From Liolophura sinensis (taxonomy: Eukaryota; Mollusca; Polyplacophora; Chitonida; Chitonidae), in the NCBI RefSeq assembly GCF_032854445.1, contig NC_088301.1:17570018-17634017 (forward strand): DNA of 64,000 bases, in the 5' to 3' direction. The position numbers were made by a program, and so were the translations under genes. Within the stretch, counting starts at the first letter, position 1; each line of letters opens with the position of its first letter. This document shows positions 56,477 through 64,000 of the stretch, one piece after another. The notes beneath the pieces are model-generated. The model saw only the letters and a list, made by a program, of their open reading frames with translations. It was not told the origin of the DNA and did no database searches.

Positions 56477-56688
56477 CGGCGATACCTTGATTCTGAGGGC
56501 CGTTTCTGCTCTAGTCAACAATACGTCACCTTCTCTGATTAAAAACGGTGCATTTTTCGTAATTACCAAACACATATACTAACAACGGCGATACCTTGAT
56601 TTTGAGGGCCGTTTATTCCACAGATACATAATTCCTCCCTACAACTTTATCCCCAACTATATCGGCGATACCTTGATCTTGAGGGCCG
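56477..56688 (+). repeat. three 26-bp repeats in LINE 3' region
   Basis: CGGCGATACCTTGAT..GAGGGCCG at 56477-56502, 56586-56611 and 56663-56688. Each copy ends in CGGC/GCCG that could pair, so three small hairpins are possible. Confidence 0.85.
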
Positions 56689-57254
56689 ATAAAACGTCCA
56701 TGAAACCAATCTGCAAAAACATAGCACACGAAAACAATGTAACCACAAAAGTTGATAACTGTAGTAATTAATAATATTTCTCCATTAACTAATCTGCCCT
56801 CTTATTTGTTGTTATTTATCTATTCTTATTAGTTGATATTTATTTTCTATTTATTTACAAATGTGTATATATCATACGAGGGCAGACCCTCTATCAATTT
56901 CTGATTGGTAGCTATACCACTAATTTGCTCCTAAATATCTGTTATATCAAATATCTTCTTGCTTAAGATATACACTATCTCATAAACAAAACCCCTTCGC
57001 AAATCAAAAATACAACTATCTTGTATATTTGTTTTCTCTATTTGTTTTCACCTCCTCTCTGCACAGAAAACACGGCTTATATACGTTCCAGGTGGATTCA
57101 ACTATTTTTAGACACAGAATTAACAGCCAATGAAATAAACGAAGCAGTGCTTTCAATCAGGTCCGCGCTGTACACATATAACAGGGCCTGTTATGCTTTC
57201 ACAAAGGTCCCCAGACTAACAGTACATAAAAACGTTAAATAGTCATACATAACA

Positions 57255-58039
57255 ACCCCACCCTTCAGGGAAAGAAAGTTTTGCATAAAACTTTCTTTAA
57301 CATATTCATAATCATGAATAATAATAACGTTTACCACAGTCTTTAAAAACAAAGCTGCAGAAAACCAACTAGACACAACAATGGGGTAACTTGACGAAGT
57401 CACATATACTTCAATATGCTGTAATGCTAGAATCAAGGACAGACACTCCTTTTCTAATCTCGAATAGTTTCCCTGGCACTTGTCAAACTTGCGAGAGAAA
57501 AAAACATACAGGGTGATCAACGTGATCTGTTTCATTTTCTTGTAACAAAACTGCCCCAGCAGATATATCACTAGAATCAACAGCTAGCTTAAATGGTAAA
57601 TTAAAATCAGGTGCTACAAGTATGGGGCCGCTGCTTAGCATGGCCTTTAATCTATCAAAAGATCTCTGACACTCAATGGGCCACAAGAATTTAGCACCTT
57701 TCTTTAACCAATGAGTTAGTGGCTCACTAACAAATGAAAAGTTCCTACAGAACTTACGATAATAACCTGCCATGCCCCAAAAAACGCTTTAATTCTCTCT
57801 AACAACTAGGCACTGGAAAACAAGAGATAGCACTGATTTTAGAATTAACAGGTTTTACCTGACCCTGTCCGACAACATGCCCTAGATATGTGACAAAAGC
57901 ACAATCTCGATCATCCCTAACAGCTGAATCAGGGCCTAAGTTAGAGGTAACAAATCCACTAGGATGTACAACATTGAGATCAGTGCTATCTCTGTCTACA
58001 TATGACTTTAACATGTTAATGTGACAAAGTTTTCTAGAT
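57255..58039 (-). pseudogene. element 2 RT end and truncated RNase H
   Basis: In element sense, MLKSYVDRDSTDLNVVHPSG (integrase tail and linker), then a deletion of the RT palm to CAFVTYLGHVVGQGQVKP, GMAGYYRKFCRNFSFVSEPL and LAVDSSDISAGAVLLQEN. RNase H stops after EVYVTSSSYPIVV: the half with TDHNPL and DCLSRV is deleted, with ACAC-like short repeats at the break near 57375. Frame changes near 57500 and 57790. Confidence 0.88.
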
Positions 58040-59308
58040 TTGGCCGATCAGGAGTGAAAATAACGAGCTTCAAGTGGCTTACCACTAACTGGAAGTAAGG
58101 CCAATACCTTCTGACCAACTTCAAATCTGCGTCTTACTGTCTCTTTGTCATACTTAGTTTTCATACTCTTCTGAGAAGCTTCTGAGAAGATTCTCTCTGG
58201 CTAACTCACATACTCTGTTGAGCTTAGTACGAAAACTTGACACATACTGTAATAGGTTAACATTGTCACTATCACCAGACACAAACTTTTCCTTGAACAA
58301 CTGTAGTGGACCACGCACAGTATGGCCAAACACAAGCTCAAATGGACTAAATCCAAGTGACTCTTGTACAGACTCTCTTACAGCAAACATTAACAAAGGT
58401 ACACCCTCGTCCCAATCTTTCCCTGTCTCAAAGCAGTAAGTTGTTATCATACTTTTCAGTGTCTGATGGAATCTATTTAGTGCTCCTTGACTTTGTGGGT
58501 GATAAGCTGAGGATTTATACTGGCTAATACCTAGCTCATGCATAACTTGTTGGAACACACCAGACATGAAATTTGAACCCTTGTCTGACTGTACTGACTT
58601 AGGCAGACCAAACATGGTGAAGAACTTAACTAAAGCCTTAATTACAGTCTTGGCAGTAATATTCCTTAGTGGAATTGCCTCAGGGAAACGAGTTGAAGTA
58701 CACATTATGGTTAACATATACTGATTTCCAGACTTTGTCTTAGGTAGCGGACCAACACAATCTATTAAGGTTCTACTGAATGGCTCACCAATTGCAGGAA
58801 TAGGCCTCAAGGCTGCCTTGGGGATTGTCTGGTTAGGTTTCCCCACTAACTGACATGCATGACAAGACCTGCAAAATTCAGTAACATCTTTCCTTATTCC
58901 TGGCCAATAAAAATGACTGAGAATCTTATGATAGGTCCTATTAACACCTAAATGACCTGCTAACAGCGTTTCATGCGCTATGGTCAGTATGTCTTTACGA
59001 TAAGACTTGGGCACAACTACCTGATGCTTAACTGCACATTCATCCTCCAACGAAACATCGGGAGGCCTCCACTTCCGCATCAATATGCCAGACTTGACAT
59101 AGTAGTAGCATGGGTCAGGTAAAGATTCGCCATCTTTAGCTGTATCATTAAACAAGCAAGAAATACTTGGATCATTGTGTTGTTCAGCAATCAGCTCAGT
59201 CCTACAAAATGGCTGATCACCACTAACAGAATTAGTATCTACTTCCTGCTGGTTGTCTAATTTGGAAGAATCTCCATCCAACATGTTGTTGAGAAAAGTC
59301 TCACTCAA
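58040..59308 (-). pseudogene. element 2 integrase
   Basis: A frame from 59308 to 58154 is open for 384 codons: spacer, HHCC region (AHETLLAGHLGVNRTYHKIL, CRSCHACQ) and core with D (TLIDCVGPL), D (VQSDKGSNF). At the third position the motif reads GALNRF, Asn where element 1 has Glu (GALERF). After ENLLRSFSEE a frameshift breaks the C-terminal part, and the GPY/F segment is deleted (RYF joins TPDR-like sequence). Catalytically dead if the Asn is real. Confidence 0.9.
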
Positions 59309-61102
59309 ATCAACAGTACTACCCTGGTCTGTACCGACATAGCTCTTGTAGCAACACAGGACGGATATAAACCCGCTATCTCGCTTTCAACTGGCTCTGT
59401 GACTGAATTCAGAGAAGGCTTATCAACCATTAAGGGATCAACAGTAACTTTATCATGTGCTAAGTCATTTCCCAACAACAAATGAATACCCTCAAAAGGT
59501 AATGAAGGCTTAATGCCTACCCTGACAGGTCCAGATATCAAATCTGATGACAAATAAATATCATGAAGGGGAACACTGACAAAGTCACTAGACTCTACAC
59601 CTCTAATAAGGGCACGAACCCCAGAGCACGACTCTTCAGAAAAGGGCAGAGTATTCATCAACAACAGAGACTGAGATGCCCCAGTATCCCTTAATATCTT
59701 TATAGGGGTAGCACAAGACATGTCGCTTCTAAGCGACACTGAACCAGAATTGATAAACGGAGTGAAGCTATCCATAGAGCATTTGGGAATCTTATCCAAT
59801 CCCGTATCAGCTAACTCAGATCTGCTTTTAACTGCTGATGTAACTTCCGGCAATGTTTTGTACATTGTAACACAAAGACCTGTGGGCTTAGACTCATTCT
59901 GAGCTTCCCGTCTCCTTTTCAACTTGTAACATTCACCCATCACGTGACCTCCCCGCTTGCAAAAGTTACAAGTGACCCTATTTCGAGGACTACCATTCCA
60001 ATCTGAACTACGTGAACCATGAGCTGTGGAACCACTGGAGCCTGGTGTAGAACTCTTCTGTGTAGAGCTACCTCTACGTGTAAATGAATTAAATGGCTTA
60101 CCCGTGTATGTAACCTTATGTGTCAAGGAATAATCATCAGCTAAACTGGCTGCCTCTTCAAGTGTACTCGCCTTCTGCTCATCAATGAACACCTTTACAT
60201 CATTATGAATACAACGCTTGAACTCTTCTACCAGCACAAGCTGACGCAAACTTTCAAAATCCTTGCCTATTTTCTTGGCTGTACACCAGCGATCAAACAA
60301 CTGCTCCTTAGCTCGACCAAACTCAACGTATGTCTGATCTCTACCTTTTTCACAGTTACGAAATTTCTGGCGGTAAGCTTCAGGCACCAATTCATAACCC
60401 TTCAAAATTACCTCTTTCACATAGTCATAATTGGAAGCATTCTCTACACTTAACTGAGTGTAAATTTCCCTGGCCTTTCCTATTAGCACGCTCTGTAATA
60501 ACATAGTCGAGAACTCTGTAGGCCACTTCAAACTATTTGCAATTTTATCAAAATGCAGAAAATATTTATCCACCTCTCTTTCCTAAAAGGATGGAACTAA
60601 CCGAATGTATTTGGTCACATCAAATCCTGAATCCAGTACCGGAAGGACCCGGTTTCTCATCTCTCTCAACCTCTAACTTTTTCATTTGGAACTCCAATTC
60701 TCTTTCCCTCTCTCTTTCCTGCCTCTCTCTCTCCTCTCTCTGCACTTCCCTCTCTCTTTCCTCTCTCTGCATTTTCAACTTTTCTAACTGTATCTCATGT
60801 TTCCTCTCTTTCTCTTTCTCTCCTTCCTCTTTCTCCAATCTCAACTTTAACTCAAACTGCTTGAACTTAAACTCGGCATCAGACTGACCCTCGATCTCAT
60901 AATCAGATAATGCAGAACTATCAAACTTACCTATCTCCACTAAATGTTTCAACAAAGTATACTGCATATCTCTTTTCCTCCATGAACACTTTACGGACAA
61001 ACCTAAAAATGTCCCTAACTTAACCAAGTCTCCCTTCTTTAAACTCTCAAAAACATCCTGATCGGGAGCATTAACAAACTGTTTAGGATCAAAATCTCCC
61101 AT
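59305..61102 (-). pseudogene. element 2 gag-protease
   Basis: ATG at 61102 (MGDFDPKQFVNAPDQDVFE). The coiled coil is followed by a small deletion shifting frame near 60640, then the TAG at 60595-60593 (VPSF*) shared with element 1. A 422-codon frame from about 60573 gives the gag core, CCHC (CNFCKRGGHVMGEC), protease ILRDTGASQS (catalytic Asp intact) and LLLGNDLA. It ends at a 10-base deletion (near 59332) relative to element 1. Confidence 0.9.
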
Positions 61103-61207
61103 TGTAAATATTCAGCCACTGAATCATTCACCGTTAAAAATAAGCAATCGCTTCTCACATATGTTTAACTTCAAATATCCGGTGCAAAACAAAAGGGAAA
61201 CAATCAG

Positions 61208-61225
61208 TTCCCGGACAAGCCCCCA
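61208..61225 (-). other. element 2 primer-binding site, tRNA-Pro-like
   Basis: Identical 18-mer to elements 1 and 3, five bases inside the 5' LTR. Confidence 0.75.
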
Positions 61226-61230
61226 ATTTC

Positions 61231-62230
61231 TTTTACAGTATTGAAAACAGCAACAGAAAACAGACTCAGTGACTCAATATTACAATGTAAACAATGCTTT
61301 ATATATAAAATGAGACGTACAGTTTTACAGAGAGTTCAACAACAACAACATAAAAAAACATACACGTCAGTATTACCGGTCTTTAAAAGTTTCCAGTTTA
61401 CCTTTGCATCCCAAGGAATGTATTCCAGGAAATCCAACGTAAAGACCATGGGATAAACACACAATTCACACAAGTCACAAATTGTCCCAGTCAGGTACTT
61501 CGCTAGGTTAGCGAACGCGAACACAGTACACAGGTTACACAGAACTGGAACAGTCAAGCCTTTGAATGACGTCACACCCGCAGAGCACAACACAGGGTAA
61601 ATCCAGGTATGGAGGTATAATCCACTTTAGAACAGTCACAGCTCCCGCAGAAACTCACAAACGAGCCGTTCAGAGACGTAGAGTAATGTCACCTTGTGGC
61701 AGAACGAACGTCCTTTGCAAAACTGAAAACTTCAGTTTAGAGTCCGTGACGACCTTGTCGGTCAGGTGCGGTCAGTGTGTTAAACAAATTACACAGTCAA
61801 CACTGTATAATCATAATAAAGATTCGAACACCAATAAACGTGACTTCCGCAGAAATTCACTTAAACCAGACATCAGTACAACTGTGGTACACAAACGGTG
61901 CCGGCATAGAAATCTGTCCTCCCAAATGAAACTGGCATCACCAGCTCATATCAATATAATGGACTCGATACGAGAGCGTCGCACACTCTCCTGGCTCCCA
62001 GTGGATGCAGCAAAAAACCTCCTCTCTGCACAGAAAACACGGCTTATATACGTTCCAGGTGGATTCAACTATTCTTAAAAACAGAATTAACAGCCAATGA
62101 AATAAACAAAGCATTGAACAAGGTGCTTTCGATCCGGTCCGCGCTGTACACATATAACAGGGCTTGTTATGCTTTCACAAAGGTCCGCAGACTAACAGTA
62201 CATCAAAACGTGAAATAGTCATACATAACA
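61231..62230 (-). repeat. element 2, 5' LTR (right)
   Basis: 1000 bp. The terminal TG has become TT on the + strand (TTTTACAG instead of TGTTACGG), so the LTR end needed for integration is mutated. Confidence 0.88.
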
Positions 62231-62385
62231 AGATCACATTGTGAGATGAAATGTGGACATTGCTTGGAGGGGGAATCTTTCTTTGGTGATATGGTTCGTC
62301 ATTGCCCTGACAGCATACCAAGATGCATGCCGGGAAATGGCACCATATTGCATGATTGCGACATGTGACACTGGTCGTTTTTTTT
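62231..62385 (+). pseudogene. degenerate EGF exon right of element 2
   Basis: Reads CEMKCGHCLEGES, then MVRHCPDSIPRCMPG, closely related to 28960-29109 and to the degenerate exon at 22589. No good acceptor remains because the LTR ends directly before it. An indel and a stop follow. It shows that unit C once had more EGF exons. Confidence 0.72.
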
Positions 62386-63480
62386 TCTTTGTTTTTGAAA
62401 CATTTCTGAAAACCAATATACTTGATTAATTTTTATAAAAATCATCATCTTCAAAAAAATTCTATTTTAAAATCAGATGGTTATAGTTCCCTCCGTTCTT
62501 TGTTAAAAAAAAACCTAACGTTATAACTGTCAAATGGATTACCCAGCAACCTTTCAATGGTGAAGTGTTTATGGTTTCATTCCAAGCTTTCCAAGAGTTT
62601 ATCTCTTTCCGAACGATGCCAAGTGCGGAGGTCTCAATCGTAGCGAAAATGGCGATTAGCGAACTTTGGTTTGCTTTCAATGCGGCAGGTCGCTTTTTTA
62701 CAATGTTAATTGTAACATCATAGTCTTTATATAACAAACAACGAGGTAATATGAGGTCAGAATTGCTACAGGAATAAGGACAGCTTGTTAGTAGCTTGTT
62801 TGTACAGCCACACTCGAAACACTGAGTCTCGTGTGAGTATACTGAAGATTACAGATCTGTGTTTCCGAAGGTTAAAAACTAGAACCACGAAACAGATCTC
62901 AGATTTATATCTATGTTCGAGTGTAAGACCATCGAGTCGGCGTAGGCCCCTGCTCTTTACTAACAATGAACTATATAAGCTCCCCATCAGTGAACAGGTA
63001 AACGTATACATGCTCCTTATGGGTCTTGATAACATGCAGATTTATTACCTCAACTGTAGGCCTAAACTGTCAATATTAGCACTATATGATAACGGTCATG
63101 AAACGAATATTGTTTATCTTATATTACCCCAGTCTGCAAGAAGTGCTAAATTCACAGGAGCGTCGATGCCTTATTACTAAGCAGAAGGTTTCATTGTGCT
63201 AAAATTTTTGTAACACAATAACGTAACTTCCTTGTTAGTTAAAAGAATACTGCCAGTGCTGAGCAGTCACGCATCTCGGGTATCACACCTGGCTGAGGCA
63301 GACACTATAGACTATTTCTTGTAGAGAGCTGCCTATATTCAGCTGTATCCATATTACTACAAAAAAATGCAGTTTCTTTAAAAAAACACTGCCGATCATA
63401 TATTACAAGAGATTCACTTATTAATGTTATATTATACTAAAACGTTTCAAACGCAGCCGTGTTAAAAACATGGTTTACAA
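62386..63480. other. spacer between units C and D
   Basis: A 131-codon plus-strand frame (62785-63180) and overlapping minus frames show no recognisable motif, codon pattern or splice context. No gene is called. Confidence 0.5.
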
Positions 63481-64000
63481 TAAAGTCAACAGCAGTTCAG
63501 GTATCTGGTGTTACCCTCCTTCAAAACATGTTGAACTGCAATTTCTTTGCCTTATATGGACGTAAAATGTATCAATGTGTGAAGCTTAGGTTGTTACATG
63601 ACACTGACTAAAGGCAATTTTGGTAGTGTGCTTGACTGATTTTACAGTCTCTAAAAGGAGTAGGCCATATGTATAGAATGACATACAACAAACGTAGGTT
63701 GACAGACGCATTCAAGGATTTATTTTCATATCAATTGTGTGTATACAATCTTTCTATGTGTGTGCCTCAAGATCACTCAAAAACACGTGCGACACGCCCG
63801 ACGTCTAAACGGCCTATATATGGCTAGCTGTTGTGAGAAGATGGTGTGGTTGTCGTTCAGACACCTAAGGGAGCACGTTCAGTAGATCTGGGAAGAAGTT
63901 CCACCTGTACAGATTTAGCTTCTGGAAAGATTTCATATCTTATGAGAATTCCTCCTGTCTGGAAAATTACATCAGGATAGAATTAGAGCGTCCTGTGAAG
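63481..64000 (+). other. unit D upstream block (fourth receptor copy, runs off the window)
   Basis: 63481-63660 resembles 16396-16690. 63690-63770 resembles 48165-48240. 63885-64000 (GGGAAGAAGTTCCACCTGTACAGATTTAGC, split here as read) resembles 15125-15240 and 48487-48580. In units B and C the start codon follows this segment by some 40-60 bases, so a fourth signal-peptide exon is expected just beyond the window. Confidence 0.6.

Larger units (their letters stand above)
54883..57050. mobile_element. non-LTR retroelement insertion, inverted halves, 10-bp TSD
   Basis: 2168 bp inserted in the LTR with target duplication CCTCCTCTCT (54873-54882, 57051-57060). The left half reads on minus: an SGNH ORF, then a 3' UTR with stem-loop (GGGCCAC/GTGGCCC at 54909-54938) and an A-run at the end (T-run from 54884 on +). 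The right half reads on plus: the C-terminal RT-protein end and its 3' region. The halves meet at 30 T (56144-56173). Twin-primed inversion or two nested elements could explain this. Confidence 0.75.
54098..57254 (-). repeat. element 2, 3' LTR (left), split by insertion
   Basis: LTR parts 54098-54882 and 57051-57254 join to match the right LTR. The interruption is bounded by CCTCCTCTCT on both sides. Confidence 0.9.
54098..62230 (-). mobile_element. LTR retrotransposon element 2 (same family as element 1), defective, with nested non-LTR insertion
   Basis: Minus strand. The left LTR is 54098-57254 (split by 54883-57050) and the right LTR is 61231-62230. Layout as in element 1: PBS, gag, CCHC, protease, integrase, RT end, RNase H, purine tract. 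The RT palm is missing, but slightly more of RT survives than in element 1 (YLGHVVGQGQVKP). The second half of RNase H is deleted. No target duplication is seen (CTAC versus AGAT), unlike elements 1 and 3. Confidence 0.92.

Noticed and set aside
3268-62230. Endogenous retrovirus with envelope
   Set aside because: No additional frame with signal peptide, transmembrane or envelope features lies between RNase H and the 3' LTR in any of the three elements.
62785-63180. 131-codon frame between units C and D
   Set aside because: No recognisable domain, no splice context and no paralogue in the window; could be chance in AT-rich DNA.

Overview
The window looks like nuclear DNA of a marine mollusc, most likely a bivalve. 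It is AT-rich and gene-poor. Split genes have GT-AG introns and phase-1 symmetric exons. There are many copies of the mollusc tRNA-headed SINE (head reading GGCCTCCGTGGCTCAGTCGG, tail AAATAAAT), plus Gypsy, DIRS, Crypton, PIF/Harbinger, Tc1/mariner and non-LTR relics. Nothing prokaryotic was seen: no operons, rRNA, tRNA genes or CRISPR. All identifications come from reading the sequence; nothing was searched.

The only host gene family is a tandem array of receptor-like genes on the + strand. Its repeating unit is a conserved upstream block, a signal-peptide exon, cysteine-rich EGF-like exons, and in unit B an F-type lectin (fucolectin-like) domain and a transmembrane exon. Unit A (about 390-13,000) is a relic: its signal-peptide exon (1982-2043) has lost its ATG and gained a base. 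Unit B (about 13,640-47,390) is the only nearly complete gene. Its exons are 15281-15341, 18577-18681, 20160-20401, 20703-20906, 21616-21765, 28960-29109, 30156-30308, 42334-42436 and 42660-42861, and it predicts a single-pass receptor of about 455 aa with tyrosine motifs in a short tail. Unit C (from 47,394) keeps a good signal-peptide exon and a frameshifted EGF exon. A fourth unit, D, begins at about 63,480 and runs off the window just before its expected start codon.

Mobile DNA explains most of the rest. Three minus-strand LTR retrotransposons (3268-8706, 31310-35747, 54098-62230) have Ty3/Gypsy-type proteins, but integrase lies upstream of reverse transcriptase/RNase H. That is the copia-like order known from Gmr1-like elements. 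All three are defective in different ways and share a primer-binding site close to the tRNA-Pro site of many retroviruses. The third is itself split by a 2.2-kb non-LTR insertion with a 10-bp target duplication and an SGNH-esterase ORF. Between 23,298 and 39,310, two Harbinger-type ends lie 16 kb apart, flanked by CAG on both sides. They enclose Harbinger, DIRS-like and Crypton fragments, element 3 and two intact EGF exons of gene B. A Tc1 element (39,773-41,238) sits inside an older RT fragment.

Large satellites lie in the last long intron (about 41,600-42,290) and between units B and C (about 46,130-47,340). The picture is a birth-and-death innate-receptor cluster being expanded, shuffled and broken by transposons.
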